Source: Halococcus hamelinensis 100A6 (GTDB taxonomy: Archaea > Halobacteriota > Halobacteria > Halobacteriales > Halococcaceae). Taken from it: a stretch of DNA of 34,199 nucleotides. The notes under the pieces are model-generated. The model did not search any database, was not told where the DNA came from, and saw nothing but the letters and a program-made list of their open reading frames with translations. The translations under genes and the position numbers were made by a program. Shown one piece after another: positions 1 through 7,684 of this stretch. The stretch covers positions 1 through 34,199 of the forward strand of contig NZ_AOMB01000043.1 in NCBI RefSeq assembly GCF_000336675.1, read 5' to 3'. Numbering within the stretch: position 1 is the first letter of the stretch; each line of letters begins with the position of its first letter.

Positions 1-1
1 A

Positions 2-388
2 CCGACGACGAGGCTCCCGTCGACGACACGAACCCCGTCGCGGCCCCCGACGGCGACCGCAGCGGGGAACGGGTCAGGATCGAGGGCGCTCGCGCTCGCG
101 TCGGTCGATGCCGCGAACGAGACCGTCCTGCTTCGCAACGCGGGCCAGCGGCGGGTGAACCTCGATGGCTACGCGGTGGACTTCGACGACGGCCAGCGCT
201 ACGCCCTGCCGCCCTACTCCCTCGGAGCGGGAGCGAACGTCACGGTTCACACCGGCCGGGGCGACGACACCCGCGGCGACCTCTACGCCGGCTTCCTCTA
301 TCCGGTGATCAACGACGGCGGCGACACGGTGCTGGTCGAGGCTCCGAACGGGCGGATCGTCGCCGCCGAACGGGTGGGCGGGAACTGA
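2..388 (+). CDS. Lamin-tail-domain protein, 3' end (partial)
   Basis: The reading frame is open from the left edge to the TGA at 386-388; the true start lies outside the window. About 35 residues of a Pro/Thr/Ser/Ala-rich linker are followed by roughly 90 residues that look like a lamin-tail domain (LTD): a beta-rich fold with the pattern LLRNAGQRRVNLDGYAV, then a segment about the listed item (YALPPYSLGAGANVTVHTG) and a terminal segment (NDGGDTVLVEAPNGRIV). In haloarchaea such domains commonly sit at the C-terminus of secreted nucleases or metallo-beta-lactamase/ComEC-like proteins, probably for surface or nucleic-acid binding. The catalytic part is not visible, so the overall function is unknown. 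The gene converges on the PhoU-like gene. Confidence 0.7.
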   Translation, partial: PTTRLPSTTRTPSRPPTATAAGNGSGSRALALASVDAANETVLLRNAGQRRVNLDGYAVDFDDGQRYALPPYSLGAGANVTVHTGRGDDTRGDLYAGFLYPVINDGGDTVLVEAPNGRIVAAERVGGN

Positions 389-430
389 CGAAGATCGAGG
401 GTCGGCGGGCTTCGAGCGCCGTCCGGACGG

Positions 431-1465
431 TTACGTGATCGTCGTGTGGACCGACTCCTCGTTGAGCGCGAGGTTCGTCGCGATCTCGGCGTTGCGGACG
501 GCGTACTGCGCGGTTTGGGCGAGGCTGACGAGCACGTCGCGCACCCGCAACAGCGCCTCGTTGTTCATCTCGGGGAGGTCCGCGAGGATCTCGCCCTCGA
601 CGTCGTTGATCTCGGCGAAGCGTTCGCGGACCGTGAGCGTGAGCTCGAAGTCCCGTTCGACCGCCGCCCGGACGGCGAGTTCGGAGATCTCGTCGACCTG
701 GTCGGTGAACTCCCGGATCCGTCGCATCGTCGGGTCGTCGATCTCGAGGGTGTGGTCGGGGGCTTCGAGCGCGATCTCGGCGATGTCCTCGGCGTTGTCG
801 GCGGTGAGTTCGAGGTTCTTCGCGATCGAGCGGTAGCCGATGAGCGGGAAGCCGTCGTCGAGACCGACCGAGCGGGCGAGGTTGGGGTTCTGGTAGGCGG
901 TGAAGATCAGCCGCAGGAGGAGGACGAATATCTTGTTGGCCTGGCGCTCGCGGTTGAGCGCGCGCTCGGCGAAGTCGGGGTTGCCGAGCGCCAGCGCCTG
1001 GATCGCCTCGTCGCGCATCGTCGCGCCCGTGGATTCGAGCCGTTCGAGGAGGTTGTCGAGCGTGAAGTCCTCGGCGTCGACCGAACACCGGATCGCGATC
1101 CGTTCGGGGGTCTCCTCGATCACGCCGAGGCCCATGAGCTGGGTTTCGGCGTTGTAGACCGCGTTGATGTGCTCGGAGTCGAGGGTCCCCTCGGCGACCT
1201 CGACGTGGATCACCCGCCGGCCGAGGACGTACTGGGCGACGATCGCGCGCTCGACCGCGGTCGCGTCCATGTTCTCGGCGTGGATCGTCGCCTGGGACTC
1301 CTCGGCCTCGGCCGACTCGGGGAGCACCGTCAGGGTGCCCTTTCCCCCGGTGCGGAGCGATACCTCGTCGCCCTTCTCGACGCTGTGGGCGCGGGCCCAC
1401 TCCGCCGGGAGGGTCATCGCCAACGTCGACGGCCCCAACCGCTGAACCTTTCGGGTTTCCACCAT
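431..1465 (-). CDS. AbrB/SpoVT-PhoU domain regulator (phosphate-signalling type)
   Basis: 344 residues from the ATG at 1465; an in-frame ATG at 1501 would add 12 residues, but the TATA-like box at 1490-1497 lies downstream of that codon and favours 1465. The N-terminus (METRKVQRLGPSTLAMTLP, then KGDEV) is an AbrB/SpoVT-like swapped-hairpin DNA-binding domain. The rest is two helical PhoU-type repeats, roughly residues 90-190 and 215-335, rich in Glu/Asp as expected for metal-bound PhoU bundles. Family knowledge: haloarchaeal PhoU/AbrB fusions are thought to regulate phosphate transport or metabolism. No pst genes are adjacent here, so the target is unknown. Confidence 0.88.
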   Translation of the reverse strand: MVETRKVQRLGPSTLAMTLPAEWARAHSVEKGDEVSLRTGGKGTLTVLPESAEAEESQATIHAENMDATAVERAIVAQYVLGRRVIHVEVAEGTLDSEHINAVYNAETQLMGLGVIEETPERIAIRCSVDAEDFTLDNLLERLESTGATMRDEAIQALALGNPDFAERALNRERQANKIFVLLLRLIFTAYQNPNLARSVGLDDGFPLIGYRSIAKNLELTADNAEDIAEIALEAPDHTLEIDDPTMRRIREFTDQVDEISELAVRAAVERDFELTLTVRERFAEINDVEGEILADLPEMNNEALLRVRDVLVSLAQTAQYAVRNAEIATNLALNEESVHTTIT

Positions 1466-1489
1466 GCCTCCCCTACCGTTCCCATACAC

Positions 1490-1497
1490 CTTAATCC
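1490..1497 (-). promoter_or_regulatory. TATA-like box for the PhoU-family gene
   Basis: On the minus strand the sequence GATTAAGG is centred about 28 bases upstream of the ATG at 1465. This spacing predicts a leaderless or nearly leaderless transcript, common in haloarchaea. A purine-rich GGGGAGG also lies directly before the start codon, too close for ordinary Shine-Dalgarno use. Confidence 0.5.
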
Positions 1498-1629
1498 TCA
1501 CTGTACTTCTTTAGAGATCGCCGAGTTCGTACTAGCGATACCGACGGAGCTTCGGCGGGCCCGACCGGTTCGGTTCCCGACGGACCAGCGGCTCGGGGTC
1601 GAAGGAGACGAGGCGATCCCTCCCCTGGG

Positions 1630-2052
1630 TCAGCCGACGATCGTCACGGGGAGCGAGGTGTTTCGAGCGATCGCCTCGGCGACGCTGCCGAGCAGGAGGC
1701 GTGTCGCGCCCGAGCGGCCGTGGCTGCCGACCACGATGTGGTCGATGTCGTGTTCGTCCGCGTACTCGACGACGGTCTCGCTCGGGACGCCGTCCTCGAC
1801 GACGGTGGTGATGTCGACCCCCCGTTCGTCGGCCATCTCGGTCGCCGCCCCCTCGACCGCCTCGCTCTTCTCGATCGCCTCGTCGTGCCAGCGCTTCCCG
1901 AGGCCGCCCTCGGCCGAGTCGTAGCCCCACTCGGCGGGGTCGAGAACGTGGATCGCGGTGATCTCGTCGTCCGGATACTCGGCGAGCGCGTGGTCGAGCG
2001 CGCTGCGTGCCTGCCTCGAATCGTCGAACGGCACGAGAACACGTTTCGTCAC
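1630..2052 (-). CDS. Universal stress protein UspA family
   Basis: 140 residues from a GTG at 2052, chosen because the family fold starts with a beta strand of the type KRVLVPFDDS immediately after it; upstream in-frame codons encode non-family sequence. The C-terminus carries the nucleotide-binding signature G-2x-G-9x-G-S/T (VGSHGRSGATRLLLGSVAE), so ATP binding is expected. It is a cytoplasmic single-domain Usp, probably dimeric. A weak TATA-like GGTTCTTCC lies 27 bases upstream (2075-2083). It follows the MaoC gene by 50 bases on the same strand, but co-transcription is uncertain. The physiological role is not predictable. Confidence 0.9.
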   Translation of the reverse strand: MTKRVLVPFDDSRQARSALDHALAEYPDDEITAIHVLDPAEWGYDSAEGGLGKRWHDEAIEKSEAVEGAATEMADERGVDITTVVEDGVPSETVVEYADEHDIDHIVVGSHGRSGATRLLLGSVAEAIARNTSLPVTIVG

Positions 2053-2102
2053 GTGTGGGTGTTTCACAGCCGCATGGAAGAACCTGCCGCCCGAGTGGCG
2101 AT

Positions 2103-2543
2103 CTACCGAACCAGCGAGAGGAGTTCGCACGCGAGCACGGTCTCGCCCTCGGCCGTCTCGACCGTCACACCGTAGCGGATCGTCCCGCTCGCACGCGGGT
2201 GCTCGCGCTCGGTCTTCTCGAGCACCTCGACCGCGACGTGGATCGTATCGCCGATGGAGGTCGGAGCGGTGAACCGCAACGAGTCCACCCCGTAGAAGGC
2301 GATGACGTCGTCGCGTTCGGCCGGGCTCCGGGACTGCCAGAGCAGCCCCGTCATCGCCGAGAAGACGAACGCGCCGTGGACGATCCGCTCGCCGTACTCG
2401 GTCCCCGCCATCCGCTCGGCGTCGGTGTGGTGGTGGTTGAAGTCGCCGCTCACGCCCGCGAAGTTCGTCACATCGGCTTCCGTGACCGTCCGCCGCGCCG
2501 TCTCGTAGGTGTCGCCGACCGAGAGCGACTCGAAGGTCGTCAC
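2103..2543 (-). CDS. MaoC-family (R)-enoyl-CoA hydratase
   Basis: 146 residues with a GTG start at 2543. The start codon shares four bases (GTGA) with the stop of the upstream thioesterase gene, which implies translational coupling. Single hot-dog fold with the hydratase pattern D-x4-H at residues 34-39 (GDFNHHHTD), followed by IVHGAFVFSAM, which forms the central hot-dog helix. Family role: reversible hydration of trans-2-enoyl-CoA to a 3-hydroxyacyl-CoA. As third gene of a 3-hydroxyacyl-CoA dehydrogenase, thioesterase, hydratase cluster, a place in acyl-CoA beta-oxidation or polyhydroxyalkanoate monomer supply is likely. Substrate chain length cannot be read from sequence. Confidence 0.88.
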   Translation of the reverse strand: MTTFESLSVGDTYETARRTVTEADVTNFAGVSGDFNHHHTDAERMAGTEYGERIVHGAFVFSAMTGLLWQSRSPAERDDVIAFYGVDSLRFTAPTSIGDTIHVAVEVLEKTEREHPRASGTIRYGVTVETAEGETVLACELLSLVR

Positions 2544-2992
2544 CCGGACCCCCGGAACAGCCGGTAGCTCGTCCGGCCGACCGCGACGTCCTTTCGCTCG
2601 CCGTTCGGCGCGGTGCTGGAGACCGTCGCGTCGGTGACGCCCATCGACCCGCCGGCCCGGAGCACCTCGGCCTCGACCGTGAGGTCGTCGGTCGCCGGAC
2701 GGAGATACGAGACGTCGAGGTCGGTGGTGGTGAGCCGCGCCGCCGCGGGGTCCTCGAAGGTCGAACGGAGCGCGAAGCCGCTCGCGGTGTCGACGAGGGT
2801 GGCGGTGACGCCGCCGTGGACGTTGCCCTCGCCGCCGGCCACGAGGTTCGCGAACTTCTCGTCGTAGGGCACCCGGAGCACCACGCGGCCGTCCTCGACG
2901 GCTTCGAGTTCGATCCCGAGCCACGAGAAGAGGCCGTGCTCGTCGACGACCGACTCGAACCCCGCCCGCTGGTCGGCCGAGAGGCCGGTCAT
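2540..2992 (-). CDS. PaaI-family acyl-CoA thioesterase
   Basis: 150 residues from the ATG at 2992, overlapping the stop of the dehydrogenase gene by four bases (ATGA). Hot-dog fold of the PaaI/COG2050 class: the segment GNVHGGVTATLVDTASGF (residues 56-73) holds the NxHGG catalytic loop (N57, H59, G60, G61) and the Asp68 helix typical of phenylacetyl-CoA type thioesterases. It probably hydrolyses acyl- or aryl-CoA esters in the cytoplasm and relieves CoA sequestration during the catabolism run by its neighbours. Both ends overlap neighbouring genes by four bases, so this is the middle cistron of one translationally coupled operon. Confidence 0.88.
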   Translation of the reverse strand: MTGLSADQRAGFESVVDEHGLFSWLGIELEAVEDGRVVLRVPYDEKFANLVAGGEGNVHGGVTATLVDTASGFALRSTFEDPAAARLTTTDLDVSYLRPATDDLTVEAEVLRAGGSMGVTDATVSSTAPNGERKDVAVGRTSYRLFRGSG

Positions 2993-4188
2993 CGTCCCTC
3001 GACCGGTTCGCCGTGCTCGTCGTACTCGTAGAAGCCCGCGCCCGCCTCGACGCCGGTGTGACCGTCCTCGACGAGTGCTCGGAGGTAGTCGGCGGGTTGG
3101 AAGCGCTCCTCGCCGGTTTCCTCGTGGAGGGTTTCGAGTTTGTCGAGCATCGAATCGAGCCCCTCGCGGTCGGCCCGGCGGCACGGGCCCTCCGAGAAGC
3201 CCGCGCCGAGGCGCATCCCGGTGTCGACCGCGTCGGGCGTCGCTACCTCCCCTCCGATGAGTTTCGCGGCCTCGTTCACCATCCGGGCCTCCACCCGGAG
3301 GGTATCGAACCCCTCACCGTCGCCCTCCGCGTAGTCCGGGCCGTCGCCCTCTTCGTAGTCGTAGTAGCCCTTCCCGGTCTTCCGACCGAGGTCGCCGGCC
3401 TCGACCTTCGCCTCGATGAACGGCGGGTTGGTGATGCCCGCCTCCTCGCGGACCGAGTAGCCGATGTCGATCCCCGTCAGGTCGGCGAGCTCGAACGGCC
3501 CCATCGGATAGCCACGCTGGTGGACCATCGCGGCGTCGGCTTCTTTCACTGTGGCCTCGTCGTTCGAGACCATCCACGCGGGTTCGGTCATGAACGGGCC
3601 GAGCACCGAGTTGACCACGAAGCCCTGGACGTCCTTGCGAACGTAGATCGGCGTCTTGCCGAGCGACTCCGCGAACCCGTAGGCGACCTCGGCGGTCTCG
3701 TCCGCGGTGTGCTCGCCGTAGATGACTTCGACCAGCCCCATCTTCACGGGGGGGTTGAAGAAGTGAGTGCCGACGACCTGGTCCTCCCGGTCGGTCGCGC
3801 TCGCGATCTCGGTGATCGAGAGCGAGGAGGTGTTGGAAGCGAGGATCGCGTACTCGGGCGCGAGCTCGTCGAGTTCTGTATAGATCTCCTTTTTGAGCGC
3901 CATCCGTTCGGGCGCGACCTCGATCACGACGTCCGCGTCGTCGACCGCGGTTTCGAGGTCGGTGGTGGTCTCGATCCGGTCGAGCACCGCGTCGGGGTCG
4001 TCGATCTTTCCCCCGTCGGCGAGCTTTCCGAGGCTCCACTCGATGTTCTCGTAGCCCGAGTCGACGAACTCGTCCTCGATGTCGCGCATCACCACGTCGT
4101 AACCCGCCATCGCGACCACCTCGGTGATGCCGTGGCCCATGTTGCCCGCGCCGAGCACCGCCACCTGGCTGATGTCGTCGGTTTCCAT
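2989..4188 (-). CDS. 3-hydroxyacyl-CoA dehydrogenase (NAD), two C-terminal domains
   Basis: 399 residues. The N-terminal Rossmann domain has the dinucleotide loop GAGNMG (residues 13-18). The active site is recognisable: Ser118 in SNTSSLSI, catalytic His142 in THFFNPP, partner Glu154 and Asn193. After the first 3HCDH C-terminal domain (about 190-295, ending KTGKGYYDYE) there is a second copy (about 300-390, ending GAGFYEYDE), so the protein is longer than the usual 280-300 residues but lacks the enoyl-CoA hydratase half of larger haloarchaeal fusions. It oxidises (S)-3-hydroxyacyl-CoA to 3-ketoacyl-CoA. Its own TATA-like box lies in the 64-base gap behind the phosphotransferase gene. Confidence 0.95.
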   Translation of the reverse strand: METDDISQVAVLGAGNMGHGITEVVAMAGYDVVMRDIEDEFVDSGYENIEWSLGKLADGGKIDDPDAVLDRIETTTDLETAVDDADVVIEVAPERMALKKEIYTELDELAPEYAILASNTSSLSITEIASATDREDQVVGTHFFNPPVKMGLVEVIYGEHTADETAEVAYGFAESLGKTPIYVRKDVQGFVVNSVLGPFMTEPAWMVSNDEATVKEADAAMVHQRGYPMGPFELADLTGIDIGYSVREEAGITNPPFIEAKVEAGDLGRKTGKGYYDYEEGDGPDYAEGDGEGFDTLRVEARMVNEAAKLIGGEVATPDAVDTGMRLGAGFSEGPCRRADREGLDSMLDKLETLHEETGEERFQPADYLRALVEDGHTGVEAGAGFYEYDEHGEPVEGR

Positions 4189-4210
4189 ACGTAACCGTTT
4201 CGCCCGATGT

Positions 4211-4218
4211 AGTTAACG
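4211..4218 (-). promoter_or_regulatory. TATA-like box for the 3-hydroxyacyl-CoA dehydrogenase operon
   Basis: The minus strand reads CGTTAACTAC here, centred 26-27 bases upstream of the ATG at 4188. This spacing fits a leaderless transcript for the dehydrogenase, thioesterase and hydratase genes, separate from or in addition to readthrough from the phosphotransferase gene. Confidence 0.45.
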
Positions 4219-4252
4219 ACGGTGGTCGTTCGCCCGAACGACGGGGACGGAA

Positions 4253-5320
4253 CTACAGCGGTTCGTCGCCCTCGATGATCCGGACCGCGCGTTCGGCGAG
4301 CTCCGGGACCCCGGCCTCCATCTCGGGGTAGAGCGGGTCGTCGGCGTTGCCCTCCAGGTAGCGCCGGAAGAACATCTCGCCGAGTCCCGCGAGCTTGTAG
4401 ACCGCGAGCGCACGGTAGAAGCGGTCGTTCTCGTACTCGATCCCGGTCTTCGCCTCGTAGCGTTCGACGAGTTCCTGCCGGGTGGGGTAGCCCTCGCGGG
4501 TCATGAACGTCGCGTTGAGCGAGTCGGTCGCGTCGGGTGGTGCAGGGTCCTTCCCGTCCCACCAGTACGACAGCATCCATCCCAGATCCACGAGCGGGTT
4601 GCCGAGGGTGCTCAGCTCCCAGTCGAACACCGCGACGACCTCCGGGGGCGTGTCCGGCCCGAACATCACGTTGTCGAGCTTGTAGTCACCCTGCACGAGG
4701 GTGTGTTCGGGGGCCTTCGGGGTGTTCTCCGTGAGCCACTCCATCACGTCGTAGAGTTCGGGCACCTCGCGCTCCGCGCTCGTGACGTCGAACGCCCACG
4801 TCAACTGCTCGGACCACCGCTTCACCTGGCGCTCGGTGAACCCGCCGGGATAGCCGAACTCGCCGAGTCCCACTGCCTCGTAGTCGACGGCGTGGATCTC
4901 GGCGAGCCCGTCGACGAGCTCCTCGCCCACTCGCTTTCGATGGTCGGGCGCGGCGAAGCGTTCGGGTTCGTCGTCCCGGAGCACGTCGCCCGCGACGCGC
5001 TCCATCACGTAGAAGTCACACCCCAGGATCGAGTGGTCCTCGCTGGCGAGCACCGTCGGCGGGACTCGAACCTGGGAGTCCTGGAGCGCGTCCATCACGT
5101 GATACTCCCGGAGGACGTCGTGAGCGGTGTCGGCGACCTCGCCCGGCGGCGGGCGGCGGACCACGAGGTCGCGGTCGCCCCACTCCACGAACAGGGTCTC
5201 GTTCGAGTGCCCCTCCTGGTGGTGGCTGATGTCGTACGCCTCGACCGGTCCCAGTTCCGATTCGAAGTAGCCCGCGAGGGATTCCTCGTCGACGATCCGC
5301 GAGAAGTACTCGTCACTCAT
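4253..5320 (-). CDS. APH-family phosphotransferase, ACAD10/11-type kinase
   Basis: 355 residues with the choline/aminoglycoside kinase fold. The N-lobe has a glycine-poor nucleotide loop (HHQEGHSNETLFV) and a basic strand DLVVRRPPPG. The catalytic loop is VQGDYKLDNVMF (Asp212, Asn217) with Gln where most members have His, and the metal-binding Asp233 is in VFDWELSTLGNPLVDLGW. This arrangement is the stand-alone version of the N-terminal kinase domain of eukaryotic ACAD10/ACAD11. The gene diverges from an acyl-CoA dehydrogenase whose active-site segment also matches ACAD10/11, and it is followed by 3-hydroxyacyl-CoA dehydrogenase. A hydroxyacyl-CoA is a plausible phosphate acceptor; antibiotic resistance is unlikely in this context. 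Confidence 0.85.
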   Translation of the reverse strand: MSDEYFSRIVDEESLAGYFESELGPVEAYDISHHQEGHSNETLFVEWGDRDLVVRRPPPGEVADTAHDVLREYHVMDALQDSQVRVPPTVLASEDHSILGCDFYVMERVAGDVLRDDEPERFAAPDHRKRVGEELVDGLAEIHAVDYEAVGLGEFGYPGGFTERQVKRWSEQLTWAFDVTSAEREVPELYDVMEWLTENTPKAPEHTLVQGDYKLDNVMFGPDTPPEVVAVFDWELSTLGNPLVDLGWMLSYWWDGKDPAPPDATDSLNATFMTREGYPTRQELVERYEAKTGIEYENDRFYRALAVYKLAGLGEMFFRRYLEGNADDPLYPEMEAGVPELAERAVRIIEGDEPL

Positions 5321-5433
5321 GGTCGGTTCGAGAGGGGTAAGTCGGCGATTTCGTTACCATTGGTAGGGAGGTTGTGGTCCGGGGTACGAATAACTGCGGG
5401 TCACGCCGCCACTGGTCGACACTCCGGGCCTAT

Positions 5434-5441
5434 CGTTTTAC
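5434..5441 (+). promoter_or_regulatory. TATA-like box for the divergent acyl-CoA dehydrogenase
   Basis: The sequence CGTTTTACAA is centred about 27 bases before the ATG at 5466, which fits leaderless transcription. The 145-base divergent region (5321-5465) must also hold the phosphotransferase promoter, for which no clear TATA box is visible. Confidence 0.45.
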
Positions 5442-5465
5442 AATGGTGTGCGGGCAAGGGTGGCT

Positions 5466-6707
5466 ATGGAGTACAACGATTCCGCGACGGCGGCCGACCT
5501 CAGGCAGCGCGCCCACGACTTCATGGAGGAGGTCGTCCTGCCCGCCGAACGCGCCCACGACGGGGGCGAGGTCGTGCCGCACGAGACCATCGCCGACCTC
5601 CGGGAGTCCGCCCGGGAGTACGACGTCTACGCGCCCCAGATCCCGGAGGAGTACGGAGGAATGGGACTCGGGCTCCGGGACGTGCTGCCGCTCTTCGAGG
5701 AGGCGGGGAGAAGCCTGCTCGGCGCGCCCGCGATGCGGGTCGACGCGCCCGACGAGGGCAACATGCACACCCTCGAACTCGTCGGGACGGAGGCCCAGAA
5801 GGACGAGTGGCTCCGACCGCTGGTCGCGGGCGAGGTCAACTCCGCGTTCGGGATGACCGAGCCAGCCCCCGGCGGCGGGTCGGACCCGAAGATGCTCCGA
5901 ACGACGGCCGAACGTGCCAGCGGGCGCGCAGGCGACGAGTGGGTCATCGACGGTCACAAGTGGTGGACCACGCAGGGGAGCGCCGCCGACGTCATCCTCC
6001 TGATGGCGCGGACGGACGAGGAGGCCCACCCCTACGCGGGCTGTTCGATCATCCTCGTGCCCACCGACACCGAGGGCGTCGAGATCGTCCGCGACATCCC
6101 CCACCTCGGCCCGGCGAGCTCCTCGGAGGGCCACGCCGAGGTCCGGTTCGACGACGTTCGCGTGCCCGCGGAGAACCTGCTCGGCGAGGAGAACGAGGGG
6201 TTCACGATCGCCCAGCAGCGCCTCGGGCCCGCACGACTGACCCACTGTATGCGATTCTCGGGGATGGCGGACCGGGCGCTCACGGTGGCGAAGACCTACA
6301 TGAGCGACCGCGAGGCGTTCGGGTCGTCGGTCGCGGACAAGCAGGCCCAGCGCTTCGCCGTCGCGGAGGCCGAAACCCAGCTCCACGCCGCCCGGACGAT
6401 GGTCCGGGACGCCGCCGAGAAGATCGCGCGGGGTGAGGAGGCCCGCGTCGAGGTCTCGATGAGCAAGGTCTTCGCCGCGCGCGTCGCCCAGGAGACCATC
6501 GATCTGGCAGTGCAGTGTTGTGGCGGAGCCGGGATCAGTCGGGACCTGCCGCTCGCCGACTTCTACGAAGCGGTGCGTGCCTTCCGGATCATCGACGGCA
6601 CGGACGAGGTCCACAAGCGCACCATCGCGCGCGACGCGTTCGACGAGGACGCCGTTCGTCCCGAGGAACTCGAATCGTTGCCGCGGTTCGGGGAGTCCGC
6701 CGACTGA
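5466..6707 (+). CDS. Acyl-CoA dehydrogenase, ACAD10/11-like
   Basis: 413 residues from the ATG at 5466 (a GTG at 5448 is less likely because of the TATA spacing). The three ACAD parts are present: N-terminal helices, a beta-domain with the FAD-contact loop FGMTEPAPGGGSDP (128-141), and a C-terminal helical domain with QCCGGAGISRDLPLADFY. The segment that carries the catalytic acid in medium-chain enzymes reads IIDGTDEVH (375-383), with Asp377 in place of the usual Glu, as in ACAD10/11-type enzymes. It is probably an FAD-dependent dehydrogenase, or the elimination half of a kinase/ACAD pair with the divergent phosphotransferase. Electron-transfer flavoprotein would be the acceptor; no etf genes are in the window. 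Confidence 0.92.
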   Translation: MEYNDSATAADLRQRAHDFMEEVVLPAERAHDGGEVVPHETIADLRESAREYDVYAPQIPEEYGGMGLGLRDVLPLFEEAGRSLLGAPAMRVDAPDEGNMHTLELVGTEAQKDEWLRPLVAGEVNSAFGMTEPAPGGGSDPKMLRTTAERASGRAGDEWVIDGHKWWTTQGSAADVILLMARTDEEAHPYAGCSIILVPTDTEGVEIVRDIPHLGPASSSEGHAEVRFDDVRVPAENLLGEENEGFTIAQQRLGPARLTHCMRFSGMADRALTVAKTYMSDREAFGSSVADKQAQRFAVAEAETQLHAARTMVRDAAEKIARGEEARVEVSMSKVFAARVAQETIDLAVQCCGGAGISRDLPLADFYEAVRAFRIIDGTDEVHKRTIARDAFDEDAVRPEELESLPRFGESAD

Positions 6708-6858
6708 TTCGGATCGTATCCCACTGCTGATCCCGTATCGGAGGCCACGGGAACGACCGTCATCGGGTGAACCGTCCCTCTGATCGTTCTCGCTATCAGC
6801 GCGAATTCAGATAACTCGTTTCGGTCGTTCCGCGTGCAAAACGAGGTCGGTAGTGGAT

Positions 6859-7581
6859 TCAGACCACGGCTAATCCGAACCCGATCGTGTTGTAGAGCGC
6901 ATGAGCGAGCACCGCAGGAGCGATGTTCTTCGTTCGAGCGTAGACCGAACCGTACACGAGACCTCCAACGAGGTTGCTTGCAAACGGACTGGCCATCAGT
7001 ATCGGATTCGAACTGTAGTACGTTGGTACGTGTGAGAGCGCGAACAACGTAGCCGCGAGAACGACGGCTACTGAACTCGGAAAGCCTTCTTCGAGCCGTT
7101 TTTGGATGATATTCCGGTAGAACAACTCCTCAGCGGGCACGGCGAAGAAGACGATCAGTAGAAATCCCGCTGCGATGGTTGCGGTGCCTCCGGACAGAAT
7201 CAGGGCGACACTGTCGCTCCCTGAGGTTGTGAGACCGAACAGGGAATTGGCGATCTCAATGCCGACCTCCGCAACGAGACGTATCAGAACACCCGCTACG
7301 GCGTAACCAACACCTCGTCTCGTCAGTGGTCTCACGTCGAAATAGGCGACTCCTCTGCCGGAGAGATACAGAAGCAGAATCCCCACAACGAGCGCTAGTC
7401 CGTAGTTGTACAGGAAGTTCACTACAAGCGAGACGGGAGACAGGCTAGACTCGGTGATCAGTGGACCAACCACGGAGCGAAGGACCACCGGTTGAGTAGC
7501 ACTGATAAGACTCGAAATTGCGGCAAGAACTACGGCAATGGAGACGGCACGGAGACGCGAGTTAGAGAGACTATCCATCAT
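6859..7581 (-). CDS. CPBP-family intramembrane metalloprotease (CAAX/Abi)
   Basis: 240 residues with about seven hydrophobic segments. The three CPBP motifs are intact: EE151-152 with Arg156 (PAEELFYRNIIQKRLEE), His184 in FALSHVPTYY, and His227/Asn231 in LAHALYNTIGF. Two adjacent ATG codons (7581, 7578) could start it; the TATA-like box at 7603-7610 suits the first. Base composition is visibly lower in G+C than in the neighbours, with A/T-ending codons common, which suggests recent acquisition. Known relatives process prenylated or secreted peptides, or protect against bacteriocins and halocins. No peptide precursor is seen nearby, so the substrate is unknown. Confidence 0.92.
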   Translation of the reverse strand: MMDSLSNSRLRAVSIAVVLAAISSLISATQPVVLRSVVGPLITESSLSPVSLVVNFLYNYGLALVVGILLLYLSGRGVAYFDVRPLTRRGVGYAVAGVLIRLVAEVGIEIANSLFGLTTSGSDSVALILSGGTATIAAGFLLIVFFAVPAEELFYRNIIQKRLEEGFPSSVAVVLAATLFALSHVPTYYSSNPILMASPFASNLVGGLVYGSVYARTKNIAPAVLAHALYNTIGFGLAVV

Positions 7582-7602
7582 ATTGCTGTTATTAATTCGA
7601 CG

Positions 7603-7610
7603 TATTAAAA
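7603..7610 (-). promoter_or_regulatory. TATA-like box for the CPBP protease
   Basis: The minus strand reads TTTTAATA, about 25-28 bases upstream of the tandem ATG codons at 7581 and 7578, so a leaderless mRNA is expected. Confidence 0.55.
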
Positions 7611-7684
7611 CCCCGGATACCTACCTGATCGAGTATTTGATGAGTGTGCCATGGACTTTTCTTCGTTCGACGCCACCCATCCAC

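Noticed and set aside
4253-5320. Aminoglycoside resistance kinase
   Set aside because: Context and sequence pattern match the kinase part of ACAD10/11-type enzymes, not drug-modifying enzymes.
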